64,000 bases of DNA from Bugula neritina (Eukaryota > Bryozoa > Gymnolaemata > Cheilostomatida > Bugulidae), in the NCBI GenBank assembly GCA_964035545.1, contig OZ037771.1:4203128-4267127 (forward strand), given 5' to 3'. Shown here piece by piece: positions 1 through 13,300 of the stretch. Within the stretch, counting starts at the first letter, position 1, and each line of letters starts with the position of its first letter. The notes under the pieces were generated by a model, which worked only from the letters and a program-made list of their open reading frames with translations, was not told where the DNA came from and ran no database searches. Both the position numbers and the translations under genes were made by a program.

Positions 1-37
1 TACACAGTACATGAGATCAGAGTTACAGCTCACTTAC

Positions 38-3000
38 CCAGGACTATCTGGTATGATGGGACTGGTGGTGGCAATGCGGAGCTGTGAATTAGACATGCTG
101 GTGCCTGTACTTGATGACACTATTGACATGCTGTAAAACAGAGACTCAAAGTGTTGTACAAGTGCATTACAACATTCAGTTAGTGTCAGTGAAATCCAAT
201 AAACAACTGCTATCAGCATTCTTGCATTATTAATAAATATACTAATAGTTATGGGCATACAATTCCTACAGGTAACAATATCATCTGATTATTTACTAAA
301 CTAATAGATAAAAACAAATTGAACACATAAAAACTATGACCCTGTCAATAATTAAACCTGTGGTCACACTAATAGAGTTCTAACACTCTTAAGAGCTAAA
401 GCTTGCCAATGAGAAAGAGTTTTTAGTGAGCTTGCTAAAGTACATTAACGGGAAGTATTGCAAGGAAATGTGCTGGTTTGCCTGTATTGATGTAATTCTT
501 AAACTACTAGGCTAATTAGAGATAGAGTATGGGTTGTAAGATACAGGTGATTACTTAGACAATGTTTGAGATGTTACAGGGTTTCTAAAAATAGTGAGAC
601 GTCTTTATATTTGTTCCACAGAAACATTTTTAAGTGGACAGACTTATAAATTGTCTAGCTTACACCAAGTAACACTGTCTATTTATATTTGTTAAGTGGT
701 CTATGAACTGGGAGAAGACAGCAAAAGCCTACACTAAAAGGAGCTCACAATCAATGTGACTAGTTTACTATATTTTCCAACTCAATTCTACTGCCTGAGA
801 GATGTGGCCCCTTGAGTTGCAGTAGAGGAGAGATTGAGATAGTCTAAGTTCTTCAATTTTTTCAACAACATTTGGCTTGGGCACAGGTGGAAATTCTCAC
901 AAGAACATAATTTCCTTTGCTACATTTTTAATCTAGAATGCAGGCTTTTTTCAATTTCTGCATTGCTGCACCACACGAAGCCACAGTTGACAGCAAATTG
1001 CTTAAACATGCATAAATATATTTACCCATCGTTACTGTGATCATCTGCAGAAAGACAAGAAGAATGCTGAGGACGTAGGAAAGTGTGATCAGCAGCAGTA
1101 GAACAAGAAGGTATGGATGTCTCTTCCTTTACTATCAGTTCATCTTTCACTCTACTGTTTGTGGTAGATGAGTCTGTAACCAGACAGATCGTAATACAAC
1201 CTCTCAATGAACTCTAACTGATGTCACCACAGAGTAATAAAGAGGGCTGAAACATTTTAGATAATATATTAAGACTCAATTCTTCAACAAAAGGTTGTAT
1301 TAGCTTCTATGGTATTGAGGCAAAACTCTAGCAATGCTTTTTAGAAGATTTTTGTAGCTAATGACAGCTTTACTTAATTATTCAAGTTTTAATGAGTTTC
1401 TTTTAATCAAATACTAAGAGCTCTGCAACTTTTTATGATAGCTTCCGCGTGTAGCTATAACGTTGATGTGCGGAGAAGCTATTTGATTGCACAAGATGCA
1501 TGTACATAGAATAGTGCTTAGGGCCTTGGCTATCATTACTGTTCTGTCACCTCTCTATTACCTCTTTATTGCAAAGACTACCTTAACACAGCTACAGGCT
1601 AACCACTCAATACAGCTGGAAACAATTAAATATTCTCATTTCAACAATAATAATAATATGCAGATTATTACTCTTCTCTAAAGTGTAGATATCCAAAGTG
1701 ACCGCCAGGTAAAGAACATGTAACTAATAGGTGACTAGTAGGTGACCACCAGGTAAAGAACAGGTAACTAGTAAGTGACTAGTAGGTGACCAACAGGTAC
1801 CTAGTAGGTAAGCAAGTGATCTAGGGAACTATAAGTTGGCAGGTTTGTAAATAAGCTATATGTTCAAGCAGTAAAAGTTTGTACAACTGCTGGAGAAAGT
1901 TATAATGGAATAAACAAGCATTAATTTGTTGCGACACAAAAACATCGCTACTCCATGTACTGTAAATATGGCCATCTATAATTAGAATCAGACTGTCACT
2001 ATTAAAGCCAACATCCATCATATAACAAATAAACAGAGGGCAATTTTAATGGATGGTTAAACAACAAGTAAACCTGTCAACACCAAACCCCAGTTACACA
2101 TTGATGTGTGTCACCTCCCAAGGCTATAGTAATGGCCTGACCAGTATTCAACTGCAAAGTTGTTTACCGAGTTGCAGTGAATAATAGCAAGGTTAGTTGA
2201 ACGCTGGCCAAGAATCATCTCTTGGCAACTGAGTTAAGTAGTCCAACTGAGTAGTAGTAGATTATTCAACACGACCCTACCAACAGGTATAGCCACAACT
2301 GACTATGGTTATTAATATGCATTACTCTTCCTACATTCACATAATACTGTTCACGTAATACTACCCTAACGTGGAGATTTGTACACTGCAGGGAGAATTA
2401 GCTGTGTCTTCTACTCACTAGATTAGTACAAAGGGCCACGTGGCCAGCTACTGCTACAGAGTACACCAATTGACCAGGAAATGAGCACACAACAATGGCT
2501 CTCAATAGCAATTACTAGTAACCAGGAGTCTGTTTTGAGATAAATAAAAGAGTAATAATACTGTAGTGAGTAGTGAGGCTATGCACCAGCTGATAGAGTG
2601 GTTGTGAGCTGAGGGGGGAGGGGGTGATGCAATGCTGCTGCAACTGATACAGCTAACCGGCCACTTGAACACTTACTATAAACATGGTCTTCTAATCAAT
2701 GTGTGAATCACACCCTCACCAGACACTATTTGAACTCTATTGTAAACAACAAACAACTAGCCATACCAATGTACTCTAGACTGCTCCTTACACAGAGCAA
2801 CAAAGCCAATGCCTCTGCCAGTGTGTCCCCCCCCCCCCCCCCATGTATCCAACACTGGGAAGTTTGTCTCCCAGTGTATCCACCACTGGAAAGGTACATA
2901 CATACATGTGCGTCTTATCTCACTACAGCTGTAAACATCACAGTCGCACAACTTACTGGAGTTGCACTTCTCGTTAGAAGATGAAACGTCGGGTGCAGGG

Positions 3001-3396
3001 GAAGAGCTGGAAGCAAAGTCTAATCTCTTGACTGTTTGTGGACACGGAGTCACTTTTATTGTCTCGGGATAGCCCTTCTCCTTGTCGGAGGGTCGGGGTG
3101 GTGTGCGAGGGTATCTCACTATAGGCTTGAAGTGGCGGTTGTATTCACCAGTGATTGAGTCTATGCTACTACTTCGCCTGGGAAGCTGTAACTTAGTACT
3201 CTGTAACAATATAAGTAGTAGTGGTAGTATTAGTATTAGTATTAGTAGTAGTAGTGGTAGTATTAGTAGTAGTAATAGTAGTAGTAATAGTAGTAGTACT
3301 AGTAGTAGTGGTAGTAGTAGCAGTAGTACTGGTAGTAGTAGTAGTAGTAGCAGTAGTACTGGTAGTAGTAGTAGTAGTACTGGTAGTAGTAGTACC

Positions 3397-3461
<65 letters not shown>

Positions 3462-3557
3462 CAGTAGTAGCGGTAGTAGTAGTAGTAGTAGCAGCAGTAG
3501 TAGTAGTAGTAGTAGTAGTAGTAGAAGTAGTAGTAGTAATAGCAGTAGTAATAGTAA

Positions 3558-3599
<42 letters not shown>

Positions 3600-3688
3600 A
3601 GTAGTAGTAGTAGAAGTAGTAGTAGTAATAGCAGTAGTAATAGTAATAGTAGTAGTAGTAGTAGTAGTAGTAGAAGTTGTAGTAGTAA

Positions 3689-3726
<38 letters not shown>

Positions 3727-6700
3727 ATAGTAGTAGTAGTAGTAGTAATAGTAGTACTGGTAGTAACACCCACTTACCTGGTTAATATTATTATGACTGG
3801 GTTTATTCTCCTACAACAAAAATAGAATCTGGAATAAACTTCATAAAAACTATGTAATGATAGTTTGAATCATTCCTGGAATATAAAAAACAGAGAGACT
3901 GAGGCCAATATTATCTGAGGATTACAGATATGCACAGGCCGCCGTGAAATCAACAGTCATAATTAATATTATTTCACTTCAGCCCGCTTTGGCTCACTGC
4001 CAACTACTATAATGGCTTCTATACGGTTGTTGGATGATACGTTGTGTTGGCCGGCGAAAGATACCCTGGATATATTAGCCTCGTGTTCCTAATCGATGAT
4101 ATAATCAATAAGGGAGCCACTCGCCGGCCGCTCGCATCGGCAAGCAGAATAGAAATAGCCAACTGCACCGAAGATACACTGTAACGCGCAGTTGATAATG
4201 CTAAAGGTAGTTCAGCTTGCCAATCCTACATAACAGCACCGATGCTGCCAGCTGACCTTGTTAGCAACTTTGAATGCAGCCAGCTCTCTCTTGTCTTTAG
4301 CCAACATTTCCTTGATGAGCTTTTCTGAAGCCTGTTCTTCTTTTTCTCTCTCTTCTCTTAACTACAACACATCATGGTGTAAATTCCAGTAAATTCTGTG
4401 AGTCATGTAGGAGTTTCCAGTTGCTAGTAGAGTAGACACTGAATAGGACATGGCGTGATCCATACAGACTACCAACTCATGTGAACAATAATAATACACA
4501 TACGCAATACTCTGAACTCAGTGGGTCCAACACGCCCTCCCAATAGCCCTAGAGTTTTCAGGACCCCCTACTACGCTTTATTATAACCAATGAACAAGTT
4601 ATAGTTGGAATTACATATTAATCATATACACAGCCAGTAACTAGACTAAGATCTATATTATTCAGAAGTACAGCTGGTAGCACTAGAGCCCCTGTACTAG
4701 AGTGATATGACGTGGTTATGTTGCTACAGCCAACCATTTCTGTTCAGAAAGGGGAAACATTATTATTTAATCCTACCACACTGGGCATCAACTACACGAT
4801 TTAGAAGGCAAGCAGCATGGGGACACAGGATTGGTGTTATAGCTATACATATATAGGACTGCTAAGATGGTTCTATAATCAATTGGGAGTGATTTAGTGC
4901 TGTAGTTAGGGGTTCTCCAGTTTGGAGTTATATCCCCAACTCCAAACTGGAGAACCTTAAGCTACTGCACTCAGTCACCCACAAATTGAAGCTGCTTACA
5001 GAACAATTCAGACTGCTAAGTGTAAAACACCCACCAACCACCTCATTTTATACATCATACCAACTTCACCTGTTCTACAGACCACCTGGTTATTTGCTTC
5101 AGCAGCAAATCTCATAGCTTGCTGCTACCAACTGTGTGCAAACTATCTACCACTTCATTCATCTCAATGGCAATCATAACAGGTAAAAAACCAAATAGTG
5201 AAACGAGTTTGACAGGATAAAAGAAGTTTGTTTTACAAAACCTTTAGTATTGATTAAAAGGTGAAAGACAAAGCCGGTTAGTGAAAGCACACTACACTGT
5301 CAGTGACACTTTGAATTAGCATATGCTGAATACATGATAGCACTTTGGACACTGAATACGGTGCTGATACTTTAAATACTCACTTTTTGTAACTCTAATT
5401 CATACTCTTTTCTTATTTCTCCAGTATTGGCCAACACCACTGAGAAGGATTCCCTCATTGCTAACAAAAAAAGCTCAATTATAATATACACATAACTTAC
5501 AGGTATACACAGTTTCAATATAACACAAGTCACCACCCAGTTGAGAGAAAAGTAGAAGTAATTTGAATACTTGGTGGTAACACACGTACTGAGAGTATAA
5601 GATGATCTACTATTAACAAGTCTAAACTTGCCCAGCCCGCCTGGCCCAGATAAAATATACAAATGAATAGAAGATGTATTGCGTTCGATTGAGTCATTAC
5701 GCACGCACATTGGGAATGCCAGTATATAGTAAGAGTAGTAGTAGGAAATGAGGGTACGTGATTGGCTGGTCACGTACTACACCTAAGTACGCGGCTGATA
5801 TACAGCATGCCGGGTGTGCATTGCCAGTTGAGCATAGGGTAATAAAATACCCGTAATGATGGTGCAATAGTTGCCAGGTAACACAGGGGCACTGCACCAC
5901 CTACCTCTGCCAACACCCAATAACTCATTCCAATTGTTTCCATAACCTAAGATGAACTAGAATTTTGTGAGATGAAAGTTACTACTATTTGAAATAGATT
6001 CAATTTCAAAAACCAGACAACTTGTATGAAATCAACTGTAATTACACAAACCAAGTGATAAATATGACTTTGAAATGCTGTATTAAAACTGAAACTGTGA
6101 TGCTGCTAGACTTTACCAGATGAAGGCAGCACTAGTATTTGAAACATATTCAACTGGCAATATTACGCAGCTCTAGCTTTTAAATTAGTTAAAATAAATC
6201 TTTAAAAAATAAAATCAATTAACTCAAGTTTTCAGGCTGGTTTCTGCCATGAATACAAAAAACAAAACCGTCAGTCCAGATTGAGATAGACTAGATCACT
6301 AGAATCATGTAATGGTTATAATAACTAAAAGATTTGAACTCCCGGACAACTTGCACCTTGCACGAAATAAAAACATCTGAATTCGAATAATTTGCTACTT
6401 TGCCAAAAATAACTTGTTATATTTAAGCATTACAAAGTAACATCTTAAAGGTTTTCGAGGCAGAGAAAATCATATCAAGCTATGACAGAGTGTGGAGTGA
6501 GGCCATAAGACACACCCTAAAACCAGCATGTTATGACATAAACCTTAACTTACGACATTGTAAACATTACAATTGCATAGAAACTCATTAGCCCAACCAT
6601 TACTATATATATTATATTAAGAAACTATAATAATAATATAATGCAAATGGACATAATATAGTAAATTTTTATACATACAAGAAATAACATTTTTATCAGT

Positions 6701-8847
6701 TATGCTAATAATCGGATCAACTTATGCAGAATGGAGTAGATCATTTAGGAATTCTAAGTCAGTTTATCCACGGTACTGCTAGTGTGCCGGGCATGTACGA
6801 CTTGTTTGTATTGTATAAAGTTGAAGGATAAACTTTTGATTCAATACTTTGGCAACAAAAGTGAGTTAGGAGTTTTCAGTTATTATTGCAGTTTTTGGAC
6901 ATTTTAGTTTAGTTACATTGTGAAATCTATTTGGACAGTTTAATGTCAAATAAATAAATAAATAAATTATATCTGTACATCTCAAGATCCCTTATAATAC
7001 AGTAACTTTTAGTCCATAGTTGACAAATTACAGGTTCAACTTTCAGTTTTTATAGCTGAGAACATTTGAGGTGTACAAACTCCAACCGAGGTACAGATTC
7101 AAACTGACTGGGGCAATTGTGAATAATAACCATCAGCAGTGTATCAAATTCTTAGAGCATGTTTGAGTTAGACACTACTAATTTTAATAGGCATTTACAC
7201 TCTTAGCCAATCCAAAATCTAACAATAAAATGGTGAGTAAGCAAGATTTATATTAGCTCTTTAGTAAAATAAATATAATAATATTAAATAGATTGATAAT
7301 ATTGATATTTATTTTACCAAAGTGGAAGTAAAAATCAAAAGACAATAGTCAAAATACTTATAACTGCATACTGATACACAAAAATATATGAAATACTATA
7401 CACATATTGATATAGTAACTGATAGTCATACCTATAACAAATGTGATACTTATACTGATAGTGATAGTCATACTCATACTGATAGTGATAGTTATACTCA
7501 TACTGATAGTGATAACTTATACTTATACTGATACCAAGATACAGAGTGAGAGTGAGTCAGGTGTTATGCCAGACATTATAGCAAATGTAGTACTAGTACC
7601 TATACGCTATACCACTACATCCACAGTGATTACTAATAGCAGTAAGTACAGTTATTATATTTATATTAATATGAATATCCATGGCAATAGAAAAATTAAT
7701 TTTTATCACTCATGAATATACTATATAGGTTACACCTGTAGTTGTATAGTAATACTTATAGTTATAGAATATAGACTTAAGTTGATGTTAAATATGGATA
7801 TGTAGTTGTAGATGTACTTACTAATACTAATACTAATACTTATACTTATAGTTATACTCATAGACTTATTTATAGTTATAGTATTACTATTAGTATAACT
7901 ATAGATAAGTATTAAGTATTAGTATAACTAGCACTATCAGTATCAGTATGATTATGAGTAGTACTAAACAGTAAATGAGTAAATAACATTAACATTATTA
8001 TTATCATTATGATAATGAATATGATCAAGTGATCAAGTTCAGCATTGCCATTAGTAAGACTAATACTAATAGTAATACTAATACAGTATAACTATAAGTA
8101 TAAGTATTAGTATTACTCGTACTCATGTCTCATAGTCATACTGTCATAGTAATGGTAACACTAACACTGATACTGATAGTGATACTGATAATCGTATTGA
8201 TACTGATACTCTAACAGTAACTCATACTGATACTTAGTCTTAGAGGTTAGAGTTAATGCTAGTCACTGTCAGTTACTGTTTTAGTGTTCAACTTTATGTT
8301 ACTTTGTTAGTATTACATTTAGATTTAGTGATTCACTGATTTAGTTTTATTATTAATATTACATTTAGTTTTACTATTACTATTAGTAGTATTACTTTTA
8401 CTATTAGTATTACTATTAGTAGTATTACTTTTACTATTAGTATTACTATTAGTATTAGAGTATTAGTATTACTATTAGTATTACTATTACTCTATTAGTA
8501 TTAGTATTACTATTACTATTAGTATGAGTATTAGTCTTACCTTGGCCTTCCCTCCTACTCCTTTTAGGCGTAGCTTTTCCACTCAAGCGAGCATTCACTT
8601 CCTCAGTAAAATTGGCTTTCATATATTCCCACTTTTCTTTATTGACTAATGTTCCTTTTCGAGCATGAAGACGTGCCCAGCTACCAATTCGACGTCTGCA
8701 GAAGGGGCATTGCAAATTGGCAGTTGTGATGATGGAATCAAAACAAGGTTTACATAAACAGTGATCACAGGGTAATATCACCGGTTCAACGAACACAGCC
8801 ATGCACACTTGGCAATGTGATTGTGATTTTGAATCTGCCATCAGCAT
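38..8847 (-). CDS. RNF168: RNF168-type RING E3 ubiquitin ligase, 5' part (runs off left edge)
   Basis: Six exons were read on the minus strand: 8541-8847, 5384-5460, 4257-4361, 2957-3200, 1026-1173 and 38-130. Each has AG/GT borders and the phases agree; the last donor at 37 shows that the gene continues outside. ATG at 8847 and 8841 are both possible, the second in a better Kozak context. Exon 1 holds a C3HC4 RING whose core (LPCDHCLCKPCF, then QCPFCRRRI) closely matches RNF168/RNF169. Exons 2-3 give GEIRKEYELELQK and EQASEKLIKEMLAKDKREL, matching the RNF168 UMI/MIU ubiquitin-binding helices. Exon 4 is Ser/Pro-rich. In vertebrates RNF168 ubiquitinates H2A K13/K15 at DNA breaks in the nucleus; that role is inferred here. 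Introns hold tandem repeats and a foldback element but no other gene that I can see. Confidence 0.85.
1690..1806. repeat. Short minisatellite in the RNF168-like intron
   Basis: About two and a half copies of a roughly 45-bp unit built from GGTAACTAGTAGGTGACC-like words. It lies between coding exons 4 and 5 of the RNF168-like gene. The many GGTAA/GGTGA words resemble splice donors on the plus strand, but the gene is on the minus strand. Confidence 0.6.
3211..3769. repeat. (AGT)n trinucleotide microsatellite, about 560 bp
   Basis: Nearly pure AGT repeats with scattered AAT, AGC and ACT variants, in the intron between RNF168-like exons 3 and 4. Because the unit is three bases with few stops, long open frames of poly-Ser, poly-Val, poly-Leu or poly-Tyr appear on both strands. 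They are artefacts and not genes. The array ends about 10 bp from the acceptor of exon 4. Confidence 0.95.
4871..5003. mobile_element. Foldback MITE-like element, copy 1
   Basis: A near-palindrome. The inner arms GGTTCTCCAGTTTGGAGTT and AACTCCAAACTGGAGAACC are perfect reverse complements around a loop of about 8 bp. Outer arms continue the inverted symmetry with mismatches, out to a TTCTATAA-like end and a TTACAGAA-like end. A better preserved copy lies at 17723-17866. There is no coding capacity. It sits in an RNF168-like intron. Confidence 0.8.
7441..8535. repeat. Degenerate simple-repeat tract (GATAGT / ACTAAT words)
   Basis: About 1.1 kb of decayed trinucleotide and hexanucleotide repeats in RNF168-like intron 1, running up to the donor of exon 1 at 8540. 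Words such as ACTGATAGTGAT and ATTAGTATTACT recur throughout. No coding signal is visible. Confidence 0.75.
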
Positions 8848-10376
8848 TAACTTTCAGGTATTTAGAAAAAAAATTCAAAACGCGCCCAGGCCTAGAGCCT
8901 AACAAACAAGCTATACGCACGATTTCGCCATGTAGCCTTAAAGTTTAAAAACACGTCACTATTTCTGAACAAACTACGTGGTGTGCTGTCACAAGTTGAG
9001 CAGTTTTATTAAACAAAGGCTATAAAAAGTCTCGGGTATCGGTTTCTCCTTGGTTGTTTCGATGAGATAACCCTATTATAAGTTAATCAAAATTAATTTT
9101 AGGTTGTTTCGAATTATTGCATTTGTTTATAGTTTCCTGTAAATGTTAATGGCACGAATTACGAATGATCATTATGATTATCACTAAAGTTAAATATTAA
9201 TATAGGCTGAAGCTAACAATGTACGTTGTGTTTAAGATAAAACTATATCAATATATTTAAAAAAAAAGTTGCATTATTAATTACTAGTAGTAGTATCATA
9301 CATGCACGTTTTCTCATGATTAATTTTGAATTAAAGTGCAATGAACGATTCAATCAATTATCAATATGAATATGAATATCATTTATGATTTCAGATTTGT
9401 GATTGTCAATCATCAATGTCATTGTCAATACTCATACTGTAATTAATAAATTATTATAACAATAATTATAAAATAAGTAATAGTATAAATATAGTACTGA
9501 TGCTAATAGCTATAGTTAGGTTAATTTCAAAATATAATTGAATATAAGGTTAAATATATCATTCTCATTCTGATTCTCAAATTTAAAATTAAATTTGATG
9601 GTTTTAATTTTATTAAATTTTATTAAAATTAGGCAGTCGTGGTCTAGCGATTAGATTTTAGAGTGTTGCTGTTTGCTTAAAAGCACGAAATTATGGGTTC
9701 AAGCCCCAAAAAGGCCATTGGTGGTTATAGAAAGAGCATCCAGGCATAATTGCTCCTGTGCCCATCTGAATAAGTCCTTAGCTCGATATAACAAATACCC
9801 TTTCCACCAGGGGTTTCTCACAGGAATGGCGACTATAAAATTGCGTGAGTTTTGTTATTAAATTTAATTGAAATGTAAAATAAATTAAACTAAGTTTAAA
9901 AGTTAAACTTAATGTTATGCTTATTTATAAATATTATTGCAAATCAGTTAAATATTATAATTAGTAATACTAATTGTTAATATAAATGTTTTTGAACTTT
10001 AACTTAAAGTTATCCTAAAAGTAAATGTGAGGGAAGTTGCTGAATATCTTGTGATTATCAGAAATCACCACTGCTATAGTACTGGAGATTTAATTATTTT
10101 ATATAATACCCAGAGTTCTCACTATCAGTAATTTAGTTTTCTTTTACTTGAAGTTTCAGTTTTAATGTAGCTTTATGTTAATTTTGAATTGATAATGTGT
10201 AAAGTTGGAAGCTGATGATGATGGTAGTGTTTTTCTTCAAAGTTACATTCATTATTAAATTAAAGTAATGGCTTCAGGTGTAGATTATATTTTGTGAAAG
10301 TAAGGATCTGATAATAATCAACAGGTCAAAGCTTATTTCAATGTTGCAGCTTCTTTTTGGCTAATCAAGAACTACC
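8848..10376. other. Divergent intergenic region between RNF168-like and THUMPD2-like genes
   Basis: This 1.5-kb gap separates the two start codons, which point away from each other, so it must hold both promoters. It is very AT-rich and contains one full SINE (9632-9855). I see no convincing TATA box or other gene. Palindromic TAATAATT and ATGATTATCA words are common but look like composition. Confidence 0.6.
9632..9855 (+). mobile_element. tRNA-derived SINE, full-length copy
   Basis: The 5' third is tRNA-like, with a box A-like TGGTCTAGCGATTAG and a box B-like GGTTCAAGCCC. It is followed by a body containing AAGAGCATCCAGGC, ATAATTGCTCCTGTGCCC and GAATAAGTCCTTAGC, and a tail that includes TCACAGGAATGGCGACTATA. 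The same order of blocks recurs at 23164-23376 (reverse), 33665-33850 (decayed) and 42192-42275 (tail only), which defines a family. RNA polymerase III transcription is expected for the class. Confidence 0.85.
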
Positions 10377-13300
10377 ATGGGAGTTATATGTGTCACTTGC
10401 GGCCGTGGAATGAAAGATTTGGTTATGAAAGAACTTCAATATAGATTCAATGCAAGAAGAGACTTTTCTATAATAAAGGTTAACTATGGGTGTCCAGCTG
10501 TAGTCCTCAAGTTTATAAATTCTGGCCTTTGACAAAGAATCTCAGCTAAAATTAAACTCTGCTTGTATGGGCAAACTATAATATTTTTAAGGGTAAATAG
10601 CAAATAGGAATATAGCTGAAATTAGAGGGAACATTGAAACATGAAAGAATTTATTTACCAACAATGTTAATATAAAGCACTGTAAATCTCAAATGTTTTC
10701 AATAGGATCCCTCTTTAGAAGGTAAAGTGTTTTTTACATGCCATCTCACAGATATATATGATGAGCTATTACAGCTGAAGTTAGTGGAGAGAATATTCAT
10801 AGTTGTGCATAAAGACACGCCTTCTACCAATAGCATCTGGTGGAGCAATGGTAAGCATATAATTTATACAAGTAGTAGTGAGTTAGTCATATGGAAGTAC
10901 AATTTTATGGCTCAAACATGTTTTCCTTGTCAGACATCAAAACTAAAACACACTTTAATCCTACAATTCCTGGCCTAGTAAATTTTCTTCTGTTCAAATA
11001 GAAAGGAAGTATAAAACGTTGCCAAGCAATGGTCATGTGATCAAACTCTGATTCGCAAGTGGTGTTATGTATTCTTTATTGTTTTGAGAGAAGATTGTTT
11101 TTTCTTGTATCAAATGTTGACTATACACACTGATATTATTGTGTTCCTGTTTCATATTATATTTTCATTGGTTTTGTTAATGTTGCAGATGACAGCATTG
11201 TTAGTATTGTACAAAGTTTTCTTATTGACATACAAAATACACTGAATGCTTGGCAGAGTTTACAGACTGATGAGGCAAAAGCTGTTCTTTCAACCAGTAA
11301 CAGCAGGTAAAGTAAAGTCCGTATATCTTTAACTACCAGAGACTAGCTTATGGTATACTTGCTACACTAATGTGTATCTCATTCAATACTCCAAAGTTTA
11401 TTTTAGTAGAAAAACACATGTAACTTCTAATTGTTGCGTTTGTATCTGCTTGATGTGCTCTAGCAACTGCTGAGATGAGTGAAAAGTGCTCTTAGTTGGT
11501 GTAACAACTGTACCCCTATACCACTGTACCCCTATACCACTGTACCCCTACACCACTGTACCCCTATACCACTGTACCCCTACACCACTGTACCACTAAA
11601 CTACTGTACCACTACACCACTGTACCCCTCACCACTGTACCACTGTTATATTTGTGAGTGTTGTCATTAGGCTTTAGAGATGATTATGAGAGTAACTGCT
11701 TAAGCTTTAAAAGCTATTAATCTAGATTTAAAAATTGTGTTTATAAGTTACAAATATTTGGTTATTCATTCATTCAGCCCTGATTCTGTGCACCAGGGAA
11801 AGAGAACTGTAGAGGGTAACCTGGTAGTGTGTGAGAGAAACTCTAATTGTATTAAAGATAAAGAACACAGCAGCTGCAATGGAGGTAAGACAACTACCAT
11901 GGTAATCAGAACAATCTTTAGTATAAGAATAATTACACAATATTAGTATAGAATTACTACCCTATACTAACATTGTATTATAACTAATACCATGCTATGT
12001 TTAACTATACAAACATTGTGTAACTTTCAATTTTTTTCAAAAAGATTCAAAGTGCTAGAAATGTTGTTTATAGTTAAGTCCTTTAAAGCCATAATTCCAT
12101 GATTGAGATGTTAATAAGTTGCGGAGAGCACCACATGAAGTGGAAAAGGTAAATTCGGGCTTTGGCTATATTTTTACTTTAACGTTTTACTGTAATTTAC
12201 ATCAAAAATTTCAACCGCAGTTTTATGTTGGATATTTTTACCATATGCGGAAGATTTGACTTGTTTGAACAGGTGGTAGTCAGGTGACACTTAGAGTAAG
12301 TGTCAAAGTGACAGGCTCATGCCGTGCTACTGTCTCCATAGAAAATGTAAGGAAGAGTGTGGGTGTCATACTAACCAACTCACTGGCAGGCAGTTACAAG
12401 GTGGTAGCAGGTGATGCTGACATTACACTCAACATAATGTGTAGGTAGGTGTCTACAAGGTGTCAGTTACTATACACTGTCGCTATACACTCTGCTACTA
12501 TACACTGTTACTATATACACTATTACTATACACTAAACACTCTGCTACTATACACTGTTACTATATACACTATTACTATACACTAAACACTCTTACTATA
12601 CACTGTTACTATCCACAGTTACTATACAGTATACACTGTTACTATACACTGTTACTATACACTGTTACTATACACTGTTACTATACACTGCTACTATACA
12701 CTGCTATTATACATTGTTACTATCTTGTAGTGATTTACTCTTACTCTTGGCAATACCTTTGAAGAAGAATCCCCTATCATTGAGAAGTTATTTAAAGTTT
12801 CCCGGACTTCGGTCCACGACGTGCGCTGCCTTAGTTCAGCTAGGTGAGTCAGCTACTAGGCTCGTCTTGATTGCAGGCTGTGAGAGCTCTAAGATTGATT
12901 AATTCTCTGTAAATCTTAAGTAATTGAAGAATGTATTCTATGATTTATCTGTTGTAGCCAGCAATTTATCTCAACAACAATTTCTGAAGGTCCTAATAAT
13001 ATCTTTCATAACTAGCAATATCTGCCGTAACTAGCAATATCTGCCGTAACTAGCAATATCTGCTATAACTAACAATTGTTCTTGGCAAGAAGTTTCAGTT
13101 AAGTTATGCGCTTGTTAGTCACTTCTCGGTTTTGGATCTATTTTGAAAATTGAAGGCATCTTCCACTAAAAGCACTACATTTCTCGGCAGGTTAATATTT
13201 TTAGTGTTTTTGAACAATAGTCTTTTTTGTTGAATCTACAGGGGATATTCAACCTTACGAGATAGTCTTAGATCCCATGTGTGGTGCTGGTACGGTGTTA

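Noticed and set aside
2757-3825. Long open frames of poly-Leu, poly-Ser, poly-Val or poly-Tyr on both strands
   Set aside because: They are translations of an (AGT)n microsatellite in an intron; only the 2957-3200 part on the minus strand is a real exon.
9632-9705. A tRNA gene
   Set aside because: Box A and box B words are present but a cloverleaf does not fold well, and the segment continues into the shared SINE body seen in other copies.
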